Below are positions 40,101 through 52,100 of a DNA stretch of 64,000 nucleotides, one piece after another. The DNA comes from Dirofilaria immitis. Lineage: Eukaryota; Nematoda; Chromadorea; Rhabditida; Onchocercidae. Positions within the stretch are counted from its first letter, which is position 1. Every line of letters starts with the position of its first letter. Under the pieces are notes generated by a model that saw only the letters and a program-made list of their open reading frames with translations, made no database searches and was not told the DNA's origin. The translations under genes and the position numbers were made by a program. Location: assembly GCA_024305405.1 (NCBI GenBank), contig JAKNDB010000064.1, positions 744,001-808,000 on the forward strand. Direction: 5' to 3'.

Positions 40101-40177
40101 TGAATCATATAAAGCTGAGCGATACGATAATCGTTAGTAGTAAGAGGTAATAGAATACGATATTCCTTTATCAACAT
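28152..40177 (-). CDS. pitp-1: Membrane-associated phosphatidylinositol transfer protein (PITPNM/rdgB type)
   Basis: Minus-strand exons: 40100-40177, 37298-37429, 36179-36381, 35806-35975, 35477-35635, 34834-35088, 32666-32893, 31490-31735, 31001-31123, 30666-30762, 30390-30552, 30057-30208, 29636-29750, 29308-29517, 28772-28986, 28554-28684 and 28152-28449; about 990 aa. Order: PI-transfer domain starting MLIKEYRI, with GEGSGVEI, NGPGGSGQYT, EAWNAYPYT, GRGPLKEDW, MCAYKLCKV and WAWQDEW; a Ser-rich linker with an FFAT-like YFDCVE; a lipase-like GDYLGG segment; DDHD domain (FLLGCPLAFVL, DACGARLEP, HASYWESDDV); LNS2 domain (FSVDGSLTASVSV, TARPDMQ, AAYGSSKDVSVYSS). The family moves PI and phosphatidic acid between ER and plasma membrane after PLC signalling. 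Frames need one extra base at 36,305 and 37,424. The joins around 29,750-30,057 and 28,986-29,308 are less certain. Confidence 0.9.
32894..34833. other. 1.9 kb intron of the PITPNM gene
   Basis: No exon-like sequence on the minus strand. It holds a local imperfect repeat at about 34,238-34,354 (AGAAAACGACGGTCTCAAAA and AAGAAAACAACGGTCTCAAA, each followed by ACATTGTGAATATTCAT). Confidence 0.6.
37430..40099. other. 2.7 kb first intron of the PITPNM gene
   Basis: Separates the short first coding exon from exon 2. Rich in A and T runs (for example 37,880 and 38,529). No gene seen on either strand. Long first introns often hold enhancers, but nothing specific is visible. Confidence 0.5.
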
Positions 40178-40531
40178 TCTTTTGATAATAACAATAAAAA
40201 TAACCAATAACCGTAGTGATAGTAATAGTAGTATTAGTATTAGTAGTAGTAGTGGTAATAATTGTAGCAGAAGTAGAAGAGATAAATTGAATAAAGGATG
40301 AATAAGCGTTATCTTTTTTTCGAAAGATAAAATCAGCCAAATAATCGTAGGAATTATTATCTCAATTAAAAAGCGTTGGCTGCAACATTTTCATTTTTCA
40401 TTCATATTTTTCAATCTTTCAATTTTTATTTTTTTCAAAAAGATACTTCCAATTTTCTTTATATAATTTATTTGATTTTCTAATGTTTAATTTCTAAGCA
40501 ATTTATGAATTATGAAATTTTTATAATATAC

Positions 40532-40690
40532 GAAATAGGCATAAAATGTTGATAATAATAGTAAATTATCCGTTATCATTAATATTATATCATATGAAAT
40601 AAGCATAAAATGTTGATAATAATAGTAAATTATCCGTTATCATTAATATTATATCATATGAAATAAGCATAAAATGTTGATAACAGTAGC
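40532..40690. repeat. 64-bp tandem repeat, about 2.4 units
   Basis: Units begin GAAATARGCATAAAATGTTG at 40,532, 40,596 and 40,660. The first two are nearly identical; the third decays after TTGATAA. Confidence 0.9.
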
Positions 40691-40985
40691 AATTCATATA
40701 TTATCACCATTATCACAACATCATTTCCAACAAGAAATAAGACAGGAAAAGAAAGATCAAACAATAGAAGATCGAAGAATAAGAAAGTAAAGAAAAGAAA
40801 AATAATGATAAAGGAAGGTATTTAAAAGAAAGAAAAAGAGAAAAAAAAAGTACTAAATTATATTTTATGATTAGACTAAATAAATTTTATTAGATAGAAT
40901 TATCACAAAAAAAGAAAGTGATAAATAAATGATAATATATATAGAAATATACGCATAACTAACTACGAGAAAGACATTTAGTTAA

Positions 40986-41060
40986 ATAAAAGAGGGAAAA
41001 GGGAAAAAGAGGGAGCAGAAGGGAGAAGAAAAAGGAAAGAGAAGTGAAAAAGGAATAAGT
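40986..41060. repeat. Near-homopurine tract
   Basis: About 75 bases of almost pure A/G on the plus strand (words such as AAAGAGGGAAAAGGGAAAAA) with one C. Such tracts can adopt triplex structure; a role here is unproven. Confidence 0.7.
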
Positions 41061-42012
41061 AACAACAAACCGCACAGTTTTCCTATCATGTAAATAACCT
41101 TAGTTTTTAAGGCCTTTCTACTTTGTTCGTCGTCATCATCATCATCATCATCAATATTCTCTCCTACTCCTTCTTAGCCTTCTTAGGCATTTCATCTTAT
41201 CATATTTTTCCTTCTTTTACATCTTTTCTCTTCATCAATTAAACATCTTTTTCCTTTTCTTTTCACTTTGCTTTTTCATCTGAATTTCAATTTTGAAAAG
41301 AACATTTTTATTGACTCATTTTCTTTTTCATATTTTTAAGGTACTTTCTGCCTTTCTATGTTATTTTTTTAAAGTTTCTTTAGTCATCAAATAGTTTATT
41401 AGTAGTAAATGTATGCAAAAATTATAGGCTTTTTTTTAAGGCCATGGCAAAGTTTTTTTTTTAAAAAAGGACTAGGAATGCAAACATCCATTATATAACT
41501 AGTAACTAATGATAAAAAGTAAAAGTAAAAAGAAAAAAAGAAGGGAAATAAATTAAAAGCAATAAAAAAAATTTCTCTCCTAATCATTATAAATTTAGAA
41601 TGATCGGTTCATCTCTTTTCATCTGTTCAATTCATATTTTTTTTTAACTTTTCTCATTGATAAATTGTTGCATAAATTTTGATTATTTGCCTTTTAATGA
41701 ATTAGCTTCAACAACAATATGCACATTATGAAAATCAAACAAAAAAAAAAAAGAAAAAAGGAAAAAGTATATTAAAGGGGAAAAGAGAAATTTAAAAATA
41801 TTTCCTTCATCATTATGACATTTTATCATTATCACATTTTTTTTTGTTTTTCCTAATTTTACTAATTTTAAACTCTTTCATTTTGCTATATCATATATAA
41901 AGCATAGGATGATGAAAAATAGAAAGGGGAGAAAAAAAGAATAGAAAATTTAGTTGATAAAATTATAATATTATTATGATTCATACAAAAAAAAAAAGAA
42001 AAAAGAAAACCA

Positions 42013-42243
42013 AATTCATACATAAACATTCATTTTATAGAAATAAAATAATAACAATATTTCCTATTGAAATTACATTCTTTTTCCTATTTATAATGAA
42101 ATAAAATAAAATAAATAGACTAATAAAAATCACATTCATATAAGTATTCATTTTAATACAAATAAAATAATAGCAATATTTCCTATTGAAATTACACAGC
42201 TTCTTGCTGTTTTATAATGAAATAAAATAAAATAAATAGACGA
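42013..42243. repeat. Tandem duplication of about 115 bp
   Basis: Two adjacent copies share TTTCCTATTGAAATTACA and TATAATGAAATAAAATAAAA plus flanks. The middle differs (TTCTTTTTCCTATT against CAGCTTCTTGCTGTTT, the latter a small palindrome). Confidence 0.85.
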
Positions 42244-42572
42244 GTAAATAAGAATGAAATTGGTAGATAATATTATTTTTATTTTCATCCTTTTTTTAAA
42301 AAATTTAAATCTTAAAATTCTCAACTCAATTTATTTTCTAATTTTCTTTCTTTTTTTTCCTTCACATTATTCTGATTAATTTCTTTTTCTTTTTCTTTTT
42401 TGTTTTTTAATAATTGCAAATTCTTTGCAAAATTTATGATAAAATAAAAATGAGCATCCAATATATAATTTGATATTAAATTTTTTCTTTTAATTCTTGT
42501 CACTCTTTTAACTGAAAGAGAAATATTGCGGACTTTTAGAGCATGTCATCTTATATTAGAATAAATATATAT

Positions 42573-42632
42573 ATCCATACATACATACATATATACACTA
42601 CATACATACATACATACATACATCCATGTATA
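42573..42632. repeat. CATA/TACA microsatellite
   Basis: Interrupted runs of a CATA tetranucleotide between ATATAT stretches. Confidence 0.9.
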
Positions 42633-43560
42633 TATACATCACATACAAACATGCATGCAAAGCTATTTCAATAATGTCAATCAAATAAAGCAATCATAAA
42701 TTATGAAGGGAAGAAGAAATGCATTATTCCAACATTTCTATTAAATTTAAATGAAAATTAATAAAAGAAGCAATGGTACTTAAATAATTTTTTTTTAAAA
42801 AAGAGAAATAAAGAAAGAAGGAAATGATTCGAGCAAAATTTGAAACGGAAACTTTTATTGAAGGCCATTTCTTTCCATTTATCAATTATTCTACTTGATG
42901 ATTTCCGATATGTTCAAATATTGAACGATTATATTGCGACAGTATGAGCAGATATCCTGAAATAACTATTACATTCCCAACCTGTTAACTATTCAATTCA
43001 CCAATATGCGTAAACATTTGAGAAAGCTATTAGTCCGTCAATCATCCTGCTGATCTATTATATGGCTTCCGGAACATCAGACATCAACTATCCGGAAAAA
43101 TCATCATGAAAAATAGTCCACACATTTACATGCACAATTCAGCAACCATTAAATTGAAATTTTTATTTAATTTCAGCGGCCGATCCATCTTTTGAAATGG
43201 ACGGGCTGCAAATTGAAATTTCCTAACCTATTTGAAGTTGGGAGCTATTGGTGAACTCGGTAATTTCAATTCATTGTTTTTTCCACACTTATATAGTTTC
43301 TGTTTGGGTTTTTCCTCATATAGTAGTTTTAAGTACTCAGATTTTATTCATTTAAATATATAGATACTTAAGTTTTGCTTATTTAAGCATATAAATTTTA
43401 TTCGGTTATTTGGTTAAAGAAATTTAGCTATAGCAATTTCACATGTCGTATTAAGTGTAATAGAATTAAATAACTGATTGGTATTTTTGTAAATATTATT
43501 TAAAATAATAATATTATTTCAATTATACCGTTATTAATGCGTTGTTTATTTGTATTTTTT

Positions 43561-43564
43561 GCAG
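43561..43564 (+). promoter_or_regulatory. Probable trans-splice acceptor of PP4
   Basis: A TTTTTTGCAG acceptor lies 14 bases before the chosen ATG (43,579) with no upstream coding exon in frame, as expected for spliced-leader addition in nematodes. Confidence 0.55.
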
Positions 43565-43578
43565 TAGAAAATTTTGAT

Positions 43579-46365
43579 ATGGTAATGAATGCGGATGAAA
43601 CGTTACCTTCGATGTTGCCTTCAACACCAACTTCTGTTACTGTGAATGACTTAGATAGGTTAGCATTAACTGCTTTTTAAATTTAATTAAAAATTTACTA
43701 GAAAGATAACCATTTAAATGTATTAAACAGAGAGATTTATCTTCATTATAAAACTAACGAATTACAGGATTTTTTTAAATGTAATAGTTTTCCAACAATA
43801 ATTTTCAGGCAAATCGAAACATTAATGAGGTGTGAATGTATCTCAGAGCAAGAAGTAAAATCATTATGTGCCAAAGCACGTGAAATACTTCTTCAAGAAG
43901 GCAATGTGCAAGTAGTTGATTCCCTGTTACGGTAATCATTCATTATTTATTTGAATTTTGTAAATTTTTTTAATTTTGATTAAATAATCATGCAGTATTA
44001 TTGTGTGGTATTAATAATTAATCAGTATCTCATATGTATAATGTGATACCAATTAAGAAACCGATAGATATATACAATAATTAATTGTGTAACATATTTC
44101 ATGCTATTAACTAATCAGGTGAGTAATAATAGCGCAAATTATACGCTTAATTATTCATTGTCATCTTCGATACTATCTCTTTTTTTTTCTTTTTTTAAAT
44201 AGCTAAATTTATTTTAGCAAAAGCGACAAATTAATTACATAATATATTAATGTCAGGTTATTTCTGTGCAGTCGAGCATTTACTGATTAATCAGTTTTAT
44301 GCTTTAGAAATTAAGAAATACTTTTTTTTTATAATTGGAGAGATATTTAGATATGTGGCGATATACATGGTCAGTTTTACGATTTGATGGAATTATTTAG
44401 GGTAGGTGGTCAAGTTCCTGATACAAATTATCTGTTTCTCGGTGACTTTGTTGACCGTGGTTTTTATTCTGTTGAGGTAGGTTATTTTTTTATTCATGGA
44501 TGGCTTTTAATCAATATAATCGAATTATTATTTTTTATCACATTTTTATGCTATCTTCAAAATAAAAATTCGTAAATAGCAAGGAAATTGAATTCCGATA
44601 CAATCATATATTCGATTTTATTTTTTTACTTGAAGCATTTGTTACCTAGCTTAAATTTACTACTTATTTTTGTGCCAATAGCTAGCTTAATTTGCCCTGT
44701 CTTGAATGTAACACACTACTTTATCTCTCTGTTTGAAACTAGCGTTTATTTATCTAGAACTACATTAGAAAAAAATTTTGATATTCAAAATAAAATAAGA
44801 AATTATAAAATTTTATTCTGCAAAATCTTTTTGTTATATCGAATTAAAAAATAATAAAAATAAAAATAGCTTCAATTTGATTTCGAACTAATTTATCTAA
44901 TATTGATGGCTTTAGTTGCACTTTAATGGTTGTAATTTTTCAGACATTTTTGTTACTGTTAGCCTTAAAAGTGCGATATCCAGATAGGATGATGCTAATA
45001 AGAGGGAATCATGAATCTCGACAAATTACTCAAGTATATGGATTTTATGACGAGTGCCTGAGGAAATACGGTTCATCAGCCGTATGGAGGTAACTTCTTA
45101 GATTTGAGTTTTCATTCACTTTTTAAAAAAGAAAGACTTATAGATTTTCATCACTATATTGAAGTCTGTTTAATTTTCTGTTTTCTAATTTTAGTACTAA
45201 GTGATTGATGTTTAGGTGTTGTACTGAAGTATTCGATTGCCTAAGTCTTTCTGCAGTCATTGCGGGTAAGGTGTTCTGTGTTCATGGTGGTTTATCACCA
45301 TCAATACAAAATCTTGATCAAATTAGGACGATCGATAGGAAGCAGGAGGTGAATGCAGTTCAATTTCCTTAGTTATATAAGCATTGCTTGATAAATTTCT
45401 TAATAAACTATTCAACTATTAAGATTTTGGTTTTCAGGTACCTCATGATGGTCCAATGTGTGATTTGTTATGGTCAGACCCGGAAGAGAGTGTCGGCTGG
45501 GGTGTTAGTCCTCGAGGTGCTGGTTATCTGTTCGGTTCTGATGTTGTTAAAGTTAGTATTATGAGCTTCCCTCTCATAATATTAGTATTATGTGTTTATG
45601 TTTTTTTATTTTGCATAATTTGTCGACAGAATAATTTTAGAGAAAACAATCTTTAAAGCAGTTCTTTAAATGTTTTTATAATTTGGAGCTTGCCCAAATT
45701 TTGTTGAAATTTTCTTATTATTTTACCTTTTTTTTTATCGCGATTCTCTCGTCTTACAATTACAATTTATTTTTTTATTAAAAATAGATGAACACTTTAG
45801 GCCTTTTGCCAAGCAAATGGGGTAGACTTGATTTGTCGGGCGCATCAGCTTGTGATGGAAGGTTACAAATGGCATTTCGGTGAAACAGTCTTAACGGTTT
45901 GGTCAGCTCCTAATTATTGCTACCGGTAATTTTGATTTCTTTATTTTTGATCCTCCCTTAGAATAATATTTACAGTTAGATTGCAAATTATTTATAAATA
46001 ATATTTGCAGATGTGGTAATGTCGCTGCCATTTTGGAACTTGACGAACAACTAAATAAAGATTTCACCATTTTCGAAGCTGCACCACAGGTTTATTCATC
46101 AATTCAGTTTTTGAAAGAAAATTAAATTTGAAAATTTAATAAGAAATTCTATGTGTTGCATGCTTTATTTGGCCATTACGAATAAAATTAAAATTTATCT
46201 CTCTGTGGCATCTCACATCAATGATGAATCAGTTCGGACGAATGATAATTTGATTCAGGCATAAAAAATAGGAATTTCATTGTTTATTTTTATATGCATA
46301 TATAATTTTTTATAGGAAAATCGTGGTGCTCCAGCGAAAAGCCTCAGCCGGACTATTTTCTGTGA
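43579..46365 (+). CDS. pph-4.1: Serine/threonine protein phosphatase 4 catalytic subunit
   Basis: Exons: 43579-43658, 43809-43931, 44351-44476, 44944-45089, 45216-45348, 45438-45551, 45801-45925, 46011-46089 and 46316-46365. The protein reads through [91 protein letters not shown] and the PP4-type C-terminus PQPDYFL. All metal-binding and phosphate-binding motifs of PPP phosphatases are present. PP4 dephosphorylates targets in centrosome maturation, meiosis and DNA-damage signalling. The N-terminus is about 20 residues longer than vertebrate PP4, as in C. elegans PPH-4.1, and rich in Ser/Thr-Pro. Two conserved motifs are broken by single missing bases: DSPVT at the C run 43,922-43,924 and PAKKPQ at the A run 46,337-46,340. 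Both look like consensus errors. Confidence 0.93.
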
Positions 46366-47732
46366 AAGCTATATCCTTCTACTATTATTTTAAATTGAAA
46401 TACAACATATGATTTTTCTTTTCGCATTTTGAAATTTGTGATCAGATTGAAATATTGACATAAGAGAAGTGATAATGTCTGCTGCTTGTATCTTTTTTTT
46501 ATTTCATCTGAAAGTACAAGCTTTAATTATTGTTTATAGCACTTGCCATCTATTTTATTTATTTCTGATTTGAAATTGCCGCATGTTTTGATTTTTTTTC
46601 GCATTGTAATATTTTACTAATTAATTGATATATTTTCAATTTGCAATGAATTTGATTTGAAAAGAAAAATTTTTTTGAAAAAGTCTTGATGATACAAATT
46701 TCTAGTTGTATGAAGTAGCCATCATTCTTCGTTCTGGAATAATTTAAACAGAATTTATCTTTTGCAAATGTTTATTTCATTTCGTTTTTTCTTTTTTTTC
46801 CAGCATGATGGCCTTATTTTGTAGTTCTCTTTTGGATATCATCAGAAATGATGCAATCACTGCTTTTATGAACTTATCTGATATTGCTCAGCCAAAATAT
46901 TTTCATCTTCATTACTTCAAAAATTGAATTAATTTCCAACATAGGTTTTTTTCTTTTTTTTCTTTTCCATGTGTGCTATATCATTTAATAATTTTTATTG
47001 AAAACGAGAACTCATAATTTAAAGATGCATTTATCTTGTAAATTCCATTACTCTCTAATAGGATCAAAAGTTTCATAGTACATGGCATTAGCGTCTTGGC
47101 ATAGCATATATATATATATATATATATATGTTGTGGAGACGAATTTTTAGCAGAAAACTAGGTCATTGTTGATCATTTATTTGCTCTTACTTATTTCTTT
47201 TTCTTCTGCTTAAATATGTTTTCTGAGACGAATACATTAAACTTTTATGATTGAGCATAAAAAATAGGATGATTAATTATTTCTTAATTAATTCAATAAT
47301 TTAAATTAAATATTTGTGATTTAATGGTTTTCTTTCATAATTTTTAATTTATGACATTTCTGGCGCTATATGATGATTTCTTTTTTTTTTTTTTTTTTTA
47401 TCATAAATGTTTTAGATTTTTAATGATCTTCGGGATTGAATTTTGTTTGTTTTATGCAATACTTTTTTTTCTTCCTTCCTTTATAGCTATCATTCAACAA
47501 AATAATATATTCCTTGCCATAAAAAAAAAAGTAATGAGGATATATTCTATAATATATTGAGCTTAAATTATCAATCTTAGGCTTAAATATCAATAGTCTT
47601 TATTCAAAATAATTGTTTCAATCAATTGTGTCCATAGTTATTACGTAATTAAATTCGCATGTATTGAAATAAAAATAGTGCGGATATTGATAAAAATAAA
47701 TTTCGCAATAGTTATGCTGATTATAATTACAG
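46366..47732. other. Intergenic region PP4 to glutaredoxin
   Basis: Contains the PP4 3' untranslated region and the leader of the glutaredoxin gene. Includes an AT run at about 47,107-47,129 and a 19-base T run at 47,381-47,399. No gene seen. Confidence 0.5.
47731..47732 (+). promoter_or_regulatory. Trans-splice acceptor abutting the glutaredoxin start
   Basis: The AG of AATTACAG is followed at once by the initiating ATG, so the mature 5' leader would be the spliced leader alone. Confidence 0.6.
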
Positions 47733-49169
47733 ATGTTTAGCTTGACAAGAACTATTACGCAAGTTGCATTTCGTGCATCCGGATCGTATGCTTTTTCCAC
47801 GTCATCGTCATCATCGTCGCTTCCTGAAGCGTTGAAAGCGCGAATCAAAAACATGATCTCATCTGCTCCAGTAGTAGTTTTTATGAAGGGCACACAATTG
47901 GAACCAATGTGTGGTTTTAGCAAAAATGTCAAATTGGTAGGTATAATTAAAAAAATAAACAATAATTTTGAAATTACAGTAGTTTTGATGACAGAGCGCG
48001 AGGAAAGGGATGAATTTGCATGTTGAGCAATCGTTTTATCAATAACGCCATTTATTGATTTATTCCATTAATAAAAGTTCCAAAATGTCGGGATGATTTT
48101 ATCCATTAAGACATCATAAGCAGCATATCGTAAAACTTTTTTGGATAATAAGCAATCCAATAACGAGTTAATCCTTGCAGAATCGGTAAAGGCAATTAGA
48201 AATTCGTTTCATTAGATTATCTTTATAAAATTGGAAATGTCAGCTGTAATTTCACATGCATTCAAAATTTATTTTCAGATAAAAGTATTAAAACTTACCT
48301 GATAAATTATTTTCAAGTTTTCTTTCATTTTATCATGGTTTTTCAATGTTGAAAATTTCTTTTCAGGTATTAGACTTTCATGAGGTTAACTTCAAGGATT
48401 ACAATGTACTTGGTGATAATGACTTAAGAGAAGGCATTAAAGCATACAGTGATTGGCCTACAATACCTCAGGTAAGCTGATATGTTAGCTCTCAAAGAAG
48501 GAACAGCGTAATAAAAAAATGAAAGAAAATTGATTAATGTCTCTTCCATGTTAGATAATATTTCTCTTAGAAACTTCGGCTTTTCAAAAACAAAGTATGA
48601 AGACAAATGTGGCAGTTTCACTATTATTTCAAAACAGAAGGATTAAAATTTTCAAAATAACACTACCATCATATATGCATTTTTTGACAGTTTTTCTGCC
48701 TATCTGTATCAGACATCACTAACTTGATGTTAGTCATCCAGTTTATAGATATAAAATTCGTATATCACAATAAAATAATCATAATTTGTCAAAGAAAAGT
48801 AATTTTCATTTTTTTCTTCAATTATTTTTCATTTTTTACTTTAAGAAACAATGAAAGCATTTATAGAATATAGGAAATATACATAAATAATATGGAATAA
48901 TAAGATAATCACAAAAATGAAAGGAAGAAAAAAAAACAATAAATAAAGTAAATGGTACCTAATAGAATCAAACTGTGCATATTTCCTTCTTTTAAAGAAA
49001 TGGAACAAATATAAAATAAGGGAAAAAATTTATGTAAATTCTATTTCAGGTTTATGTGAATGGCAATTTCATAGGAGGTTGCGATATTCTTGTTGAAATG
49101 CATAAAAAGGGTGAAATAACGGAACTCTTCGAGAAAGAAGGTATAAAAACACGATTTTCGAATGCTTAG
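47733..49169 (+). CDS. GLRX5: Mitochondrial monothiol glutaredoxin 5
   Basis: Three exons: 47733-47936, 48367-48471 and 49050-49169; 142 aa with no frame break. The first 30 residues are Arg/Ser/Thr-rich without acidic residues, as in a mitochondrial presequence, and contain a run of six Ser. Then come VVVFMKGT, the single-cysteine active site CGFS (about residues 60-63), WPTIPQVYVNG with the cis-Pro, and [10 protein letters not shown] for glutathione binding. The family binds a [2Fe-2S] cluster with glutathione and hands it on in mitochondrial Fe-S assembly. PMCGFS replaces the usual PKCGFS. The gene converges on PPM1G, whose stop codon is 19 bases downstream on the other strand. Confidence 0.95.
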
Positions 49170-49188
49170 ATGACGAACCAAAAAAACA

Positions 49189-52100
49189 TTAAGATGTTGA
49201 TGATGTCAGCGGTTGTTGTGATGATGATGATGATGATGATGCTGAACACAGTATTTGTGCAATAATTATCGTCATATTATCGCAACCAGTGCCATCTCCC
49301 GCTGTATTTGGTGACAAACAGTGGTCGCAAATCTTCAATCAATTTTTTTACGATATTAAAAATGTAATGCTTGCAACATGTGCACAAAGACACATGATTT
49401 GCACTTTTCTCTTCATGCTTTAAACAACATGTTTTCCCAAACTAAAAAAAAATATTTACTTTAAAATAGAAAACATTATTTCGTAAAATTGCATCTATTG
49501 AAAGAGAAATATTTATTACTGTTGCTCTATTTAATGTTTGAAAAGCCTGAAATGCCATTCAAATATGCATTTGTGCATTCTTTTATGCTTAAATTCTGAG
49601 CTTTTTCCAAATAGGTAAGGGTTTACTGTTTTTGTAGGAATGTTGAAGTACTTTTCAGAATTTTAATGTTTCTGATTTGTAGTTTATACTGATAAACTAG
49701 TTCTTCATTTCAGCTATAAAATTAATTTATATTTGTGTGGATTCTGTAGATAATCCAAAAATATTTGTTTCAACTTATGTTAATCCATTTATTCCATGTT
49801 TTTTCAATTTAAAATTGAAACAAATCAACATAATAAGAAACAAAACTGAAAAATACAACAAATAATGAACCTGTTCGCAGATATCATTGAGACTGATACC
49901 ATCATTTATCCTTCGGCGTACAAAATCAATTGCTTCTTGGCTAGTGAGTGAATTCCTGAAATAGGAAATCAATTAGCAGCAGTAATTAGAAAGAACAAAC
50001 GTTAAAACCAGAATGCATATTTTTGGAAGTCCGGGAAGTCCGAATAATAAGATATGAGTCATACCATATGCCATCACAAGCAATGATGATAAACTCGTCG
50101 CCTTGTAAAATTTTGTATTGTTTGACATCTGGTAATGCCGAGATCATCTGTTCCTTTAATGGTAATGCAGCATTTTTTTGTAGAAATGATCACCTAAGGC
50201 TCTGAAAGAATAAAGAGTATAATAAAGAAAAAGAAAACAATATGCGAAACGAGCAAGATCCACACATATCTTCTTAACCATACATGAAATTCCAATGTCT
50301 TAGGTTTGTACCATATTTATATTCTTAACCTTCAAACTAGAATGATACGCACCTGAAGGATTCATTTTGATGCAAAGAACGCTATTGCAATACTGTCGTA
50401 ATAAACGAATTATCTTTTTTTCTTATGATGATATAAATATGAATAGAAAACTTTAACTGAGAAAAATGAGCCATTTTTTCACTGCATTCTCAACTTCCCA
50501 TTAATTTTTGATTGGAATTATTTTCTTGAGATGGGTGATTTTGATTTCTTAAAAAAATGAGTTGACCTGGAAAGGTTCAAGCCACCGTTAACCCGGCCAT
50601 CAACACTAATTTCGCCTCCAGCTGTCTCAATCCGCCTCCTTTCTAAAAATAAAAGATTTCATTTCAAAAAAACAACTAACTGAAGCAATATTTAATTTTC
50701 TCTAAATCTATCACAACACTGTTATCGGGAAAAGAATTGCTACTTCTTTAATTTTGCATTTCATTGTATGAGAAGAAAAAGGAGTCAACCTGTGTCATCT
50801 TCCGGCTTATGATCAATTGATAACTCAACAGCTGCGCCATTACGACACAGCACTGCACGGCTATCGCCCGCATTACCAACTACTATTTTATCCTGAAAGA
50901 GCACCATATGCAATGGAACTTTTCCAGAAACAAATAATGGTAGATTATATCATTTTATTTAAAAACTTTAAAAAATATAAATCAATTTCTATCACCAATG
51001 GATAAAAAATATGGAAATATGTTATGGATTTGTAAATCACAAAACACGGTCGTAAATCAGGATATATCTGGCTTTTATGATTCCTCATTTGTATATTGAA
51101 ATCCGTGACACTCTTAATAAAATATTACCTTGAAAACTATAACAACACATGCTGTAGAGCCTGAATCTTCACCTGGAGTATCGCCCGATGGACAAGAATA
51201 AGTTTGTTCAGTCTATAACATTCTATTTTAAATAGCATGTTTAAGAATAAATTATAGATATCAACTAGCTCAGAAAGAAAAACAATCGTATCAAATAAGT
51301 CTGAAAAACAATTGATCATCTTTAATTATTCCTTGATGATATTTATTTAATTCAAAAATTTGAAATGCAAATCTTGATTATCGGTTGATTTTATATCATG
51401 AATTTTGCATAATTTTTGCCAAAAATTTAGGAATGTTTTCGTGAATTATATATAAAAAAGTCACTCATTTTATTAATATAACAAGATATATTCTATATTT
51501 TAAACCTACATCATCCATTTCCTCATCATCGACTTCGTCTTCCTCTTCGCCTTCACTTATTTCTTCATCTGCATTGTAATCTTCATCTACTGATTCTGAA
51601 TCCGAAGAAAACGTAATTTGCCCATCAGAAGTTCTGGAAATGTTCAAAAAATACATTTTATACAAAATTCTGGAAGTAATATATTACCTTCTTTCATTAT
51701 TTTACCAGAAAATTTGATAATGAAAAATTCTGTCATGAAATCAATTTTTTCAAATGGGTGCATTAGCAAAAAGATGTGGAATTAATAGTTACTCACATAG
51801 AAGGCTGAGCACTCTCAGCAAGTGGCACGGAGTTATCTCCATCACCTGAATTAACTGAAGTTATGGTAGTATCAATTTCACCGGGACCCGCAACTTCTGG
51901 CTCACTATTTGCCGTTTCGCTTTCTCCAGCAGTTTCGCATCTAAAAGTAAATATTGAGATACTGTAAGATAAAAAATGAATCCATTTCGTTTATCGAAAT
52001 ACGACTTTAAAATTAAACCTTTTATTTTGAACTATCGTCTCCCACTTGTCGAACATCGATCTATTTGAAATTGCATCCTTATTGTAACTTTTTGACTCGC

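Larger units (their letters stand above)
40178..43578. other. Divergent intergenic region, PITPNM / PP4
   Basis: Three kb of simple and tandem repeats, purine tracts and pyrimidine tracts between the two divergent genes. No protein-coding or RNA gene recognised. A less AT-rich patch at 43,170-43,250 next to PP4 may be its promoter or 5' leader. Confidence 0.5.

Noticed and set aside
43174..43250. A coding first exon for PP4 in the GC-richer patch after TTTCAG
   Set aside because: No frame joins in phase to a conserved PP4 start, and the ATG at 43,579 already has its own acceptor and a plausible extension. It is more likely leader or promoter sequence.
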